From Hydractinia symbiolongicarpus (Eukaryota > Cnidaria > Hydrozoa > Anthoathecata > Hydractiniidae), in contig NC_079881.1 of NCBI RefSeq assembly GCF_029227915.1, forward strand, positions 31,597,501 to 31,661,500: 64,000 bases of DNA. The letters are read 5' to 3'. The translations under genes were made by a program, and so were the position numbers. Shown here in pieces: positions 36,137 to 49,532 of the stretch (positions are counted from its first letter, which is position 1; each line of letters begins with the position of its first letter). A model generated the notes under the pieces. That model had not been told where the DNA came from, did not search any database, and saw only the letters and a list, made by a program, of their open reading frames with translations.

Positions 36137-37624
36137 GCGGTAACGCCTAGGATTGGTCCCACAGTAAAAATTGACTTATTTGTCTAAATTTTTAAATGAA
36201 GCGATACCACAGCGCCCAGTATAATCGCTGAGTTCCGGCAATCACGTCAAGATAAGAAGAATGTTAATTCTTGGAGTCCAATTGTCTCATTTATCATATT
36301 TATCAGGTCGCAGTCCAAAGTTACTTCAATTAAGTCCTACAGTCAATCGTTTCATTGCTAAAAGCGATGCAACCTAATAATATCAGAAAAATATCGCTAT
36401 ATACATGTTGGTACGAATAGGTGTCCAATCGTTGTAACTCAAACGGACTGACACCGTTAGAAAGTCAATGAAATGTAGTTTTTGAAGATGTCGCTATTTC
36501 TTCAGCGCGCGATAACGGATAGGATTGGTCCCACAGTAAAGAATGACTTATTTATCTAAATTTTTAAATGAAGCGCTACCACAGCGCCCAGTATAATCGT
36601 TGAGTTCCGGCAATAACGTCAAATTAAGAGGAATGTTATTTCTTGGAGTCTAATTGTCTCATTTATCATATTTATCAGGTCGCAGTCCAAAGTTAGTTCA
36701 ATTAAGTCCCACAGTCAATCGTTTCATTGTTAAAAGCGATGCAACCTAGTATATCAGAAAAATATCGCTAAATACATGTTGGTACGAGTAGGTGATCCAA
36801 TCGTTGAAACTCAAACGGACTGACACCGTTAGAAAGTCAAAGAAATGTAGTTTTTTAAACTGTCGCTATTTCTTCCGCCCGCGATAACGGCTAAGATTGG
36901 TCCCGCAGTAAAAAATGACTTATTAATCTAAATTTTTTAATGAAGCGCTACCACAGCGCCCAGTGTAATGGCTGAGTTCCGGCAATCATGTCAAATTAAG
37001 AAGAATGTTATTTCTTGGAGTCTAATTGTCTCATTTATCATATTTATCAGGTCGCAGTCCAAAGTTAGTTCAATTAAGTCCTACAGTCAATCGTTTCATT
37101 GTTAAAAGCGATGCAACCTAGTAATATCAGAAAAATATCGCTTTATACATGTTGGTACGAATAGGTGTCCAATCGTTGTAACTCAAACGGACTGACACTG
37201 TTAGAAAGTCAATGAAATGTAGTTTTTGAAACTGTCGCTATTTCTTCAGCACGCGATAACGGCTAGGATTGGTCCCACAGTAAAAAATGACTTTTTTATC
37301 TTAATTTTTAATTGAAGCGCTACCACAGCGCCCAGTATAATCGCTGAGTTCCGGCAATCACGTCAAATTAAGAAGAATGTTATTTCTTGGAGTCCAATTG
37401 TATTATTTATCATATTTATCAGGTCGCAGTCCAAAGTTAGTTCAATTAAGTCCTACAGTCAATCGTTTCATTGTTAAAATCGATGCAACCTAGTAATTTC
37501 AGAAAAATATCGCTAAATACATGTTGGTACGAATAGGTGCTCAATCGTTGTAACTCAAACGGACTGACACTGTTATAAAGTCAATGAAATGTAGTTTTTG
37601 AAACTGTCGCTATTTCTTCAGCGC

Positions 37625-37998
37625 GCGATAACGGCTAGGATTGGTCCGACAGTAAAGAATGACTTATTTATCTAAATTTTTTAATGAAGCGCTACCACAG
37701 CGCTCAGTGTAATCCCTGAGTTTCGGCAATCACGTCAAATTAAGAAGAATGTTATTTCTTGGAGTCCAATTTTTTTCATTTATCACATTTATCAGGTCGC
37801 AGTCCAATGTTAGTTCAACTAAGTCCTACAGTCAATCGTTTCATTGTTAAAAGCGATGCAACCTAGTAATATCAGAAAAGTATCGCTAAATACGTGTTGG
37901 TACGAATATGTGACCCGACCGTTGTAACTCAAACGGACTGACACCACTACAAAGTCAATGAAATGTAGTTTTTTAAACTATCGCTGTTTCTTCAGCAC
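37625..37998. repeat. Hybrid monomer in unit B replacing two monomers of unit A
   Basis: The head and middle (GGTCCGACAGTAAAG, GCGCTCAGTGTAATCCC, CAATTTTTTTC) match 14526. From GAAAAGTATCGC (about 37875) the sequence matches the tail of the next A monomer (CGACCGTTG, GACACCACTAC). The switch falls in the well-kept box CGATGCAACCTAGTAATATC, a plausible stretch for homologous exchange. Confidence 0.78.
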
Positions 37999-40980
37999 GC
38001 GATAACGGCTAGGATTAGTCCCACAGTAAAAATTGACTTATTTATCTAAATTTTTAAATGAAGCACTACCACAGCGCCCAGTATAATCGCTGAGTTCCGG
38101 CAATCACGTCAAATTAAGAAAAATGTTACTTCTTGGAGTCCAATTGTCTCATTTATCATATTTATCAGGTCGCAGTCCAAAGTTAGTTCAATTATGTGCC
38201 ACAGTCAATCGTTTCACTGTTAAAACGATGCAACGTAGTAATATGAGAAAAATATCGTTAAATACATGTTGGTACGAATAGGTGATCCAATCGTTGTAAC
38301 TCAAACGGACTGACACCGTTAGAAAGTCAAAGAAATGTAGTTTTTTAAACTGTCGCTATTTCTTCCGCGCGCGATAACGGCTAGGATTGGTCCCGCAGTA
38401 AAAAATGACTTATTTATCTAAATTTTTAAATGAAGCGATACCACAGCGCCCAGTGTAATCACTGAGTTCCGGCAATTATGTCAAAGTAAGAAGAATGTTA
38501 TTTCTTGGATTCCAATTTTTTTCATTTATCACATTTATTAGGTCGCAGTCCAATGTTAGTTCAATTAAGTCCTACAGTCAATCGTTTCATTGTTAAAAGC
38601 GATGCAACCTAGTAATATCAGAAAAATATCGCTATATACATGTTGGTACGAATAGGTGTCCAATCGTTGTAACTCAAACGGACTGACACCGTTAGAAAGT
38701 CAATGAAATGTAGTTTTTGAAGATGTCGCTATTTCTTCAGCACGCGATAACGGCTAGGATTGGTCGCGCAGTAAAAAAAGACTCATTAATCTAAATTTTT
38801 AAAAGAAGCGCTACCACAGCGCCCAGTGTAATCGCTGAGTTCCGGCAATCATGTCAAATTAAGAAGAATGTTATTTCCTGGAGTCCAATTTTCTCATTTA
38901 TCACATTTATCAGGTCACAGTCCAAAGTTAGTTTAGTTAAATCCCACAGTCAATCTTTTCACTGTTAAAAACGATGCAACCTAGTAATATCACATAAATA
39001 TCGCTAAATACATGTTGGTATGAATATGTGACCCAACCGTTGTAACTCAAACGGACTGACACCGCTACAAAGTCAATGAAATGTAGTTTTTGAAACTATC
39101 CCTATTTCTTCAGCGCGCGATAACGGATAGGATTGGTCCCACAGTAAAGAATGACTTATTTATCTAAATTTTTAAATGAAGCGCTACCACAGCGCCCAGT
39201 ATAATCGCTGAGTTCCGGCAATCACGTCAAATTAAGAAGAATGTTATTTCTTGGAGTCCAATTTTTTTCATTTATCACATTTATCAGGTCGCAGTCCAAT
39301 GTTAGTTCAATTAAGTCCTACAGTCAATCGTTTCATTGTTAAAAGCAATGCAACCTAGTAATATCAGAAAAATATCGCTATATACATGTTGGTACGAATA
39401 GGTGTGCAATCGTTGTAACTCAAACGGACTGACACCGTTAGAAAGTCAATGAAATGTAGTTTTTGAAGATGTCGCTATTTCTTCAGCACGCGATAACGGC
39501 TAGGATTGGTCCCACAGTAAAAAAAGACTCATTAATCTAAATTTTTAAAAGAAGCGCTACCACAGCGCCCAGTGTAATCGCTGAGTTCCGGCAATCATGT
39601 CAAATTAAGAAGAATGTTATTTCCTGGAGTCCAATTTTCTCATTTATCACATTTATCAGGTCACAGTCTAAAGTTAGTTTAGTTAAATCCCACAGTCAAT
39701 CTTTTCACTGTTAAAAACGATGCAACCTAGTAATATCAGATAAATATCGCTAAATACATGTTGGTATGAATATGTGACCCAACCGTTGTAACTCAAACGG
39801 ACTGACATCGCTACAAAGTCAATGAAATGTAGTTTTTGAAACTATCCCTATTTCTTCAGCGCGCGATAACGGATAGGATTGGTCCCACAGTAAAGAATGA
39901 CTTATTTATCTAAATTTTTAAATGAAGCGCTACCACAGCGCCCATTATAATCGCTGAGTTCCGGCAATCACGTCAAATTAAGAAAAATGTTACTTCTTGG
40001 AGTCCAATTGTCTCATTTATCATATTTATCAGGTCGCAGTCCAAAGTTAGTTCAATTAAGTCCTACAGTCAATCGTTTCATTGTTAAAAGCGATGCAACC
40101 TAGTAATATCAGAAAAATATCGCTAAATACATGTTGGTACGAATAAGTGATCCAATCGTTGTAACTCAAACGGACTGACACCGTTAGAAAGTCAAAGAAA
40201 TGTAGTTTTTTAAACTGTCGCTATTTCTTCCGCGCGCGATAACGGCTAGGATTGGTCCCGCAGTAAAAAATGACTTATTAATCTAAATTTTTAAATGAAG
40301 CGCTACCACAGCGACCAGTGTAATCGCTGAGTTCCGGCAATCATGTCAAATTAAGAAGAATGTTATTTCCTGGAGTCCAAGTTTCTCATTTATCACATTT
40401 ATCAGGTCACAGTCCAAAGTTAGTTTAGTTAAATCCCACAGTCAATCTTTTCACTGTTAAAAACGATGCAACCTAGTAATATCAGATAAATATCGCTAAA
40501 TACATGTTGGTATGAATATGTGACCCAACCGTTGTAACTCAAACGGACTGACACCGCTACAAAGTCAATGAAATGTAGTTTTTGAAACTATCCCTATTCC
40601 TTCAGCGCGCGATAACGGATAGGATTGGTCCCACAGTAAGAATGACTTATTTATCTAAATTTTTAAATGAAGCGCTACCACAGCGCCCAGTATAATCGCT
40701 GAGTTCCGGCAATCACGTCAAATTAAGAAGAATGTTATTTCTTGGAGTCCAATTTTTTTCATTTATCACATTTATCAGGTCGCAGTCCAATGTTAGTTCA
40801 ATTAAGTCCTACAGTCAATCGTTTCATTGTTAAAAGCAATGCAACCTAGTAATATCAGAAAAATATCGTTATATACATGTTGGTACGAATAGGTGTCCAA
40901 TCGTTGTAACTCAAACGGACTGACACCGTTAGAAAGTCAATGAAATGTAGTTTTTGAAGATGTCGCTATTTCTTCAGCAC

Positions 40981-42098
40981 GCGATAACGGCTAGGATTGG
41001 TCCCACAGTAAAAATAGACTCATTAATCTAAATTTTTAAAAGAAGCGCTACCACAGCGCCCAGTGTAATCGCTGAGTTCCGGCAATCATGTCAAATTAAG
41101 AAGAATGTTATTTCCTGGAATCCAATTTTCTCATTTATCACATTTATCAGGTCACAGTCTAAAGTTAGTTTAGTTAAATCCCACAGTCAATCTTTTCACT
41201 GTTAAAAACGATGCAACCTAGTAATATCAGATAAATATCGCTAAATACATGTTGGTATGAATATGTGACCCAACCGTTGTAACTCAAACGGACTGACATC
41301 GCTACAAAGTCAATGAAATGTAGTTTTTGAAACTATCCCTATTTCTTCAGCGCGCGATAACGGATAGGATTGGTCCCACAGTAAAGAATGACTTATTTAT
41401 CTAAATTTTTAAATGAAGCGCTACCACAGCGCCCAGTATAATCCCTGAGTTCCGGCAATCACGTCAAATTAAGAAGAATGTTACTTCTTGGAGTCCAATT
41501 GTCTCATTTATCATATTTATCAGGTCGCAGTCCAAAGTTAGTTCAATTAAGTCCTACAGTCAATCGTTTCATTGTTAAAAGCGATGCAACCTAGTAATAT
41601 CAGAAAAATATCGCTAAATACATGTTGGTACGAATAGGTGATCCAATCGTTGTAACTCAAACGGACTGACACCGTTAGAAAGTCAAAGAAATGTAGTTTT
41701 TTAAACTGTCGCTATTTCTTCCGCGTGCGATAACGGCTAGGATTGGTCCCGCAGTAAAAAATGACTTATTAATCTAAATTTTTAAATGAAGCGCTACCAC
41801 AGCGCCCAGTGTAATCACTGAGTTCCGGCAATTATGACAAATTAAGAAGAATGTTATTTCTTGGAGTCCAATTTTTTTCATTTATCACATTTATCAGGTC
41901 GCAGTCCAATGTTAGTTCAACTAAGTCCTACAGTCAATCGTTTCATTGTTAAAAGCGATGCAATCTAGTAATATGAAAAAAATATCGCTAAATACATGTT
42001 GGTACGAATATGTAACCCAACCGTTGTAACTCAAACGGACTGACACTGTTAGAAAGTCATTGAAATGTAGTATTTGAAACTGTCTCTAATACTTCAGC
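40981..42098. repeat. Single trimer in unit B, counterpart of the triplicated trimer of unit A
   Basis: One run of the TAAAAATAGACTC, GGATAGGATTGG and TCCCGCAG monomers where unit A has three. Its CTAAATTTTT and GCGCGATAACGG states agree with the third A copy (20493). It carries its own small changes, such as CTGGAATCC and GCGTGCGATAAC. Confidence 0.82.
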
Positions 42099-43362
42099 GC
42101 GCTAACATCTAGGATTGGTCCCACAGTAAAAAATGACTTTTTTTATCTTAATTTTTAATTGAAGCGCTACCACAGCGCCTACTGTAATCGCTGAGATTCG
42201 GCAGTCATATCAAATTAAGAAGAATGTTATTTCTTGGAGTCCAATTTTCTCACTTTCACATTTTAAAGGTCACAGTCCATAATCAGTTCAATTAAGTCCC
42301 ACAGTCAATCGTTTCATTGTTAAAAGCGATGCAACCTAGTAATATCAGAAAAGTATCGCTAAATACATGTTGGTACGAATATGTGACCCAACCGTTGTAC
42401 CTCAAACGGACTCACACCGCTACAAAGTCAATGAAATGTAGTTTTTCAAACTATCGCTGTTTCTTCAGCACGCGATAACGGCTAGGATTAGTCCCACAGT
42501 AAAAATTGACTTATTTATCTAAATTTTTAAATAAAGCGCTACCACAGCGCCCAGTGTAATCGCTGAGTTTCGGCAATCATGTCAAATTAAGAAGAATGTT
42601 ATTTCTTGGAGTCCAATTGTCTCACTTATAACATTTATAAGGTAACAGTCCAAAATCAGTTCAATTATGTGCCACAGTCAATCGTTTCACTGTTAAAAGC
42701 GATGCAACGTAGTAATATGAGAAAAATATCGTTAAATACTTGTTGGTACGAATAGGTGACCCAACCGTTGTAACTCAAACGGACTGACACCGTTAGAAAG
42801 TCATTGAAATGCAGTTTTTGAAACTGTCGCAATTTCTTCAGGGCGCGATAACGCCTAGGATTGGTCAAACAGTAAAAATTGACTTATTTATCTAAATTTT
42901 TAAATGAAGCGCTACCACAGCGCCCAGTATAATCGCTGAGTTCCGGCAATCACGTCAAATTAAGAAGAATGTTATTTCTTGGAGTCCAATTGTCTTATTT
43001 ATCATATTTATCAGGTCGCAGTCCAAAGTTAGTTCAATTAAGTCCTACAGTCAATCGTTTCATTGTTAAAAGCGATGCAACCTAGTAATTTCAGAAAAAT
43101 ATCGCTAAATACATGTTGGTACGAATAGGTGCCCAATCGTTGTAACTCAAACGGACTGACACCGTTAGAAAGTCATTAAAATGTAGTATTTAAAACTGTC
43201 TCTATTACTTCAGCGCGCTAACGTCTAGGATTGGTCCCACAGTAAAAAATGACATTTTTTATCTTAATTTTTAATTGAAGCGCTACCACAGCGCCTACTG
43301 TAATCGCTGAGATTCGGCAGTCATATCAAATTAAGAAGAATGTTATTTCTTGGAGTCCAATT

Positions 43363-45079
43363 ATCTCACTTTCACATTTTAAAGGTCACAGTCCATAATC
43401 AGTTCAATTAAGTCCCACAGTCAATCGTTTCATTGTTAAAAGCGATGCAACCTAGTAATATCAGAAAAATATCGCTAAATACATGTTGGTACGAATATGT
43501 GACCCAACCTTTGTAACTCAAACGGACTGACACCGCTACAAAGTCAATGAAATGTAGTTTTTCAAACTATCGCTGTTTCTTCAGCACGCGATAACGGCTA
43601 GGATTAGTCCCACAGTAAAAATTGACTTATTTATCTAAATTTTTAAATGAAACGCTAGCACAGCGCCCAGTATAATCGCTGAGTTCCGGCAATCACGTCA
43701 AATTAAGAAGAATGTTACTTCTTGGAGTCCAATTGTCTCATTTATCATATTTATCAGGTAGCAGTCCAAAGTTAGTTCAATTATGTGCCACAGTCAATCG
43801 TTTCACTGTTAAAAGCGATGCAACGTAGTAATATGAGAAAAATATCGTTAAATACATGTTGGTACGAATAGGTGATCCAATCGTTGTAACTCAAACGGAC
43901 TGACACCGTTAGAAAGTCAAAGAAATGTAGTTTTTTAAACTGTCGCTATTTCTTCCGCGCGCGATAACGGCTAGGATTGGTCCCGCAGTAAAAAATGACT
44001 TATTTATCTAAATTTTTAAATGAAGCGATACCACAGCGCCCAGTGTAATCACTGAGTTCCGGCAATTATGTCAAATTAAGAAGAATGTTATTTCTTGGAG
44101 TCCAATTTTTTTCATTTATCACATTTATCAGGTCGCAGTCCAATGTTAGTTCAATTAAGTCCTACAGTCAATCGTTTCATTGTTAGAAGCGATGCAACCT
44201 AGTAATATCAGAAAAATATCGCTATATACATGTTGGTACGAATAGGTGTCCAATCGTTGTAACTCAAACGGACTGACACCGTTAGAAAGTCAATGAAATG
44301 TAGTTTTTGAAGATGTCGCTATTTCTTCAGCACGCGATAACGGCTAGGATTGGTCCCACAGTAAAAAAAGACTCATTAATCTAAATTTTTAAAAGAAGCG
44401 CTACCACAGCGCCCAGTGTAATCACTGAGTTCCGGCAATCATGTCAAATCAAGAAGAATGTTATTTCCTGGAGTCCAATTTTCTCATTTATCACATTTAT
44501 CAGGTCACAGTCCAAAGTTAGTTTAGTTAAATCCCACAGTCAATCTTTTCACTGTTAAAAACGATGCAACCTAGTAATATCAGATAAATATCGCTAAATA
44601 CATGTTAGTATGAATATGTGACCCAACCGTTGTAACTCAAACGGACTGACACCGCTACAAAGTCAATGAAATGTAGTTTTTGAAACTATCCCTATTTCTT
44701 CAGCGCGCGATAACGGATAGGATTGGTCCCACAGTAAAGAATGACTTATTTATCTAAATTTTTAAATGAAACGCTAGCACAGCGCCCAGTATAATCGCTG
44801 AGTTCCGGCAATCACGTCAAATTAAGAAGAATGTTACTTCTTGGAGTCCAATTGTCTCATTTATCATATTTATCAGGTCGCAGTCCAAAGTTAGTTCAAT
44901 TAAGTCCTACAGTCAATCGTTTTATTGTTAAAAGCGATGCAACCTAGTAATATCAGAAAAATATCGCTAAATACATGTTGGTACGAATAGGTGATCCAAT
45001 CGTTGTAACTCAAACGGACTGACACCGTTAGAAAGTCAAAGAAATGTAGTTTTTTAAACTGTCGCTATTTCTTCCGCGC
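43363..45079. repeat. Right flank, stretch related to 14.9-16.8 kb and 37.9-39.5 kb
   Basis: Copies at 43588, 43960, 44332 and 44705 repeat the variant order after 15271 and 37999. They include GTGCCACAGTC and CAACGTAGTAATATGAG near 43785-43840. Private changes such as GAAACGCTAGCACAG occur twice (43648 and 44768). The same unit-like order outside the duplication suggests a still older copy. Confidence 0.65.
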
Positions 45080-45436
45080 GCGATAACGGCTAGGATTGGT
45101 CCCGCAGTAAAAAATGACTTATTAATCTAAATTTTTATATGAAGCGCTACCACAGCGCCCAGTGTAATCACTGAGTTCCGGCAATTATGTCAAATTAAGA
45201 AGAATGCTATTTCTTGGAGTCCAATTTTTTTCATTCCAAAGTCCAAAGTTAGTTCAATTAAGCCCTACAGTCAATCGTTTCATTGTTAAAAGCGATGCAA
45301 CCTAGTAATATCAGAAAAATATCGCTTTATACATGTTGGTACGAATAGGTGTCCAATCGTTGTAACTCAAACGGACTGACACCGTTAGAAAGTCAATGAA
45401 ATGCAGTTTTTGAAACTGTCGCTATTTCTTCAGCAC
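45080..45436. repeat. Internally deleted monomer (357 bp)
   Basis: The stretch TCATTCCAAAGTCCAAAG (about 45231-45248) replaces the usual sequence of about 33 bp from CATTTATC through CAGGTCGCAGTCCAAAG. The copy is therefore about 15-16 bp short. The flanking monomers keep normal spacing. It is the only copy I noticed with an internal loss this large, and the deleted piece is in the variable middle domain. Confidence 0.8.
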
Positions 45437-46180
45437 GCGATAACGGCTAGGTTTGGTCCCACAGTAAAAAATGACTTTTTTATCTTAATTTTTAATTGAA
45501 GCGCTACTACAGCGCCTAGTGAAATCGCTGAGATTCGGCAGTCATATCAAATTAAGAAGAATGTTATTTCTTGGAGTCCAATTGTTTCACTTTCACATTT
45601 TAAAGGTCACAGTCCATAATTAGTTCAATTAAGTCCCACAGTCAATCGTTTCATTGTTAAAAGCGATGCAACCTAGTAATATCAGAAAAATATCGCTAAA
45701 TACATGTTGGGACGAATATGTGACCCGACCTTTATAACTCAAACGGACTGACACCGTTAGAAATTCAATGAAATGCAGTTTTTGAAACTGTCGCAATTTC
45801 TTCAGCACGCGATAACGGCTAGGTTTGGTCCCACAGTAAAAAATGACTTTTTTATCTTAATTTTTAATTGAAGCGCTACTACAGCGCCTAGTGTAATCGC
45901 TGAGATTCGGCAGTCATATCAAATTAAGAAGAATGTTATTTCTTGGAGTCCAATTGTTTCACTTTCACATTTTAAAGGTCACAGTCCATAATTAGTTCAA
46001 TTAAGTCCCACAGTCAATCGTTTCATTGTTAAAAGCGATGCAACCTAGTAATATCAGAAAAATATCGCTAAATACATGTTGGGACGAATATGTGACCCGA
46101 CCTTTATAACTCAAACGGACTGACACCGTTAGAAATTCAATGAAATGCAGTTTTTGAAACTGTCGCAATTTCTTCAGGGC
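45437..46180. repeat. Single-monomer tandem doublet (2 x 372 bp)
   Basis: Copies at 45437 and 45809 share the private changes GGTTTGGTCCC, GCGCTACTACAGCGCC, GTTGGGACGAATATG and CGACCTTTATAAC, with few differences (CTAGTGAAATCGC against CTAGTGTAATCGC; AAACTGTCGC is followed by AATTTC in both). A relative with the GTTGGGACG and CCTTTATAAC states occurs once more at 53999-54370. A recent one-monomer duplication is the simplest reading. Confidence 0.8.
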
Positions 46181-46551
46181 GCGATAACGCCTAGGATTGG
46201 TCCCACAGTAAAAATTGTCTTATTTATCTAAATTTTTAAATGAAGCGCTACCACAGCGCCCAGTGTAATCGCTGAGTTCCGGCAATCACGTCAAATTAAG
46301 AAGAATGTTATTTCTTGGAGTCCAATTGTCTCATTTATCATATTTATCAGGTCGCAGTCCAAAGTTAGTTCAATTAAGTCCTACAGTCAATCGTTTCATT
46401 GTTAAAAGCGATGCAACTTAGTAATATGAGAAAAATATCGCTAAATACATGTTGGTACGAATATGTAACCCAACCGTTGTAACTCAAACGGACTGACACC
46501 GTTAGAAAGTCATTGAAATGTAGTATTTGAAACTGTCTCTATTACTTCAGC

Positions 46552-49532
46552 GCGCTAACGTCTAGGATTGGTCCCACAGTAAAATTTGACTTATTTATCT
46601 GAATTTTTAAATGAAGCGCTACCACAGCGCCCAGTATAATTGCTGAGTTCCGGCGATCACGTCAAATTAAGAAAAATGTTATTTCTTGGAGTCCAATTGT
46701 CTCATTTATCATATTTATCAGGTCGCAGTCCAAAGTTAGCTCAATTAAGTCCTACAGCCAATCGTTTCATTGTTAAAAGCGATGCAACCTAGTAATATCA
46801 GAAAAATATCGCTAAATACATGTTGGTACGAATAGGTGTCCCATCGTTGTAGCTCAAACGGACTGACACCGTTAGAAAGTCAATGAAATGTAGTTTTTGA
46901 AACTGTCGCTATTTCTTCCGCGCGCGATAACGGCTTGGATTGGTACCCCAGTAAAAAATGACTTATTAAACTAAATTTTTTAATGAAGCGCTAACACAGC
47001 GCCCAGTGTAATCGCTGAGTTTCGGCAATCATGTCAAATTAAGAGGAATGTTATTTCTTGGAGTCCAATTGTCTCACTTATAACATTTATAAGGTCACAG
47101 TCTTAAATCAGTTCAATTATGTGCCACAGTCAATCAGTTCACAGTTAAAAGCGATGCAACGTAGTAATATGAGAAAAATATCGTTAAATAATTGTTGGTA
47201 CGAATAGGTGACCCAACCGTTGTAACTCAAACGGATTGACACCGTTAGAAAGTCATTGAAATGTAGTTTTAGAAACTGTCGGTATTTCTTCAGCGCGCGA
47301 TAACGGCTAGGATTGGTCCCACAGTAAAAAATGACTTATTAATCTAAATTTTTAAATGAAGCGCTACCACAGCGCCCAGTGTAATCGCTGAGTTCCGGCA
47401 ATTATGTCAAATTAAGAAGAATGTTATTTCTTGGAGACCAATTGTCTCATTTATCATATTCATCAGGTCGCAGTCCAAAGTTAGTTGAATTAAGTCCTAC
47501 AGTCAATCGTTTCATTGTTAAAAGCGATGCAACCTAGTAATATGAGAAAAATATCGCTAAATACATGTTGGTACAAATAGGTGATCCAATCGTTGTAACT
47601 CAAACGGACTGACACCGTTAAAATGTCAATAAAATGTAGTTTTTGAAACTGTCGCTATTTCTTCCGCGCGAGATAACGGCTAGGATTGGTACCCCAGTAA
47701 AAAATGACTTATTAATCTAAATTTTTAAATGAAGCGCTACCACAGCGCCCGGTGTAATGGCTGTGTTCCGGCAATCATGTCAAATTAAGAAGAATGTTAT
47801 TTCTTGGAGTCCAATTTTCTTCATTCATCACATTTATCAGGTCACAGTCTAAACTTAGTTCAATTAAGTCCCACAGTCAATCGTTTCATTGTTAAAAGCG
47901 ATGCAACTTAGTAATATGAGAAAAATATCGCTAAATACATGTTGGTACGAATATGTAACCCAACCGTTGTAACTCAAACAGACTGACACCGTTAGAAAGT
48001 CATTGAAATGTAGTATTTGAAACTGTCTCTATTACTTCAGCGCGCTAACGTCTAGGATTGGTCCCACAGTAAAATTTGACTTATTTATCTGAATTTTTAA
48101 ATGAAGCGCTACCACAGCGCCCAGTATAATTGCTGAGTTCCGGCGATCACGTCAAATTAAGAAGAATGTTATTTCTTAGAGTCCAATTGTCTCATTTATC
48201 ATATTTATCAGGTCGCAGTCCAAAGTTAGTTCAATTAAGTCCTACAGCCAGTCGTTTCATTGTTAAAAGCGATGCAACCTAGTAATATCAGAAAAATATC
48301 GCTAAATACATGTTGGTACGAATAGGTGTCCCATCGTTGTAGCTCAAACGGACTGACACCGTTAGAAAGTCAATAAAATGTAGTTTTTGAAACTGTCGCT
48401 ATTTCTTCCGCGCGCGATAACGGCTTGGATTGGTACCCCAGTAAAAAATGACTTATTAATCTAAATTTTTTAATGAAGCGCTACCACAGCGCCCAGTGTA
48501 ATCGCTGAGTTTCGGCAATCATGTCAAATTAAGAGGAATGTTATTTCTTGGAGTCCAATTGTCTCACTTATAACATTTATAAGGTCACAGTCTTAAATCA
48601 GTTCAATTATGTGCCACAGTCAATCAGTTCACTGTTAAAAGCGATGCAACGTAGTAATATGAGAAAAATATCGTTAAATACTTGTTGGTACGAATAGGTG
48701 ACCCAACCGTTGTAACTCAAACAGATTGACACCGTTAGAAAGTCATTGAAATGTAGTTTTTGAAACTGTCGGTATTTCTTCAGCGCGCGATAACGGCTAG
48801 GATTGGTCCCACAGTAAAAAATGACTTATTAATCTAAATTTTTAAATGAAGCGCTACCACAGCGCCCAGTGTAATCGCTGAGTTCCGGCAATTATGGCAA
48901 ATTAGGAAGAATGTTATTTCTTGGAGTCCAATTGTCTCATTTATCACATTTATCAGGTCGCAGTCCAATGTTAGTTCAATTAAGTCCTACAGTCAATCGT
49001 TTCATTGTTAAAAGCGATGCAACCTAGTAATATCAGAAAAATATCGCTAAATACATGTTGGTACGAATAGGTGATCCAATCGTTGTAACTCAAACGGACT
49101 GACACCGTTAAAATGTCAATGAAATGTAGTTTTTGAAACTGTCGCTATTTCTTCCGCGCGCGATAACGGCTAGGATTGGTACCCCAGTAAAAAATGACTT
49201 ATTAATCTAAATTTTTAAATGAAGCGCTACCACAGCGCCCAATGTAATGGCTGAGTTCCGGCAATCATGTCAAATTAAGAAGAATGTTATTTCTTGGAGT
49301 CCAATTGTCTCATTTATCATATTTAGCAGGTCGCAGTCCAAAGTTTGTTCAATGAAGTCCTACAGTCAATCTTTTCATTGTTAAAAGCGATGCAACCAAG
49401 TAATATCAAAAAAATATCGCTAAATACATTTTGGTACGAATATGTGAACCAACCGTTGTAACTCAAACAAACTGACACCGCTACAAAGTCAATGAAATGT
49501 AGTTTTTCAAACTAGCGCTATTTCTTCAGCGC
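46552..49532. repeat. Tetramer (1490 bp) in two tandem copies
   Basis: Heads recur in the order GCGCTAACGTC with TAAAATTTGAC (46552, 48042), CGGCTTGGATTGGTACCCC (46924, about 48414), CGGCTAGGATTGGTCCCAC (about 47295, 48787) and a GGTACCCC copy (about 47668, 49159). Shared rare states include TTCCGGCGATC, GTCCCATCGTTGTAGC and CAGTCTTAAATC. The last monomers diverge: the first tetramer has TTCTTCATTCATCAC, the second GTCTCATTTATCATATTTAGC. The second copy is therefore converted or replaced near its end. Confidence 0.78.

Larger units (their letters stand above)
22875..43362. repeat. Unit B of the 20-kb tandem segmental duplication (55 monomers)
   Basis: Collinear with unit A throughout. The running offset is 19747 (23100), 20119 (25708), 20492 (28317-28688), 20864 (29805-31667), 23099 (36137-37625), 22728 (37999), 22727 (40609) and 20488 (40981-43215). 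Every large step is close to a whole number of monomers (+1, +1, +1, +6, -1, -6), summing to +2, the length difference between the units. After about 43362 the sequence enters right-flank DNA. A false tandem placement of two haplotypes by an assembler would look partly similar and cannot be excluded from sequence alone. Confidence 0.86.
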
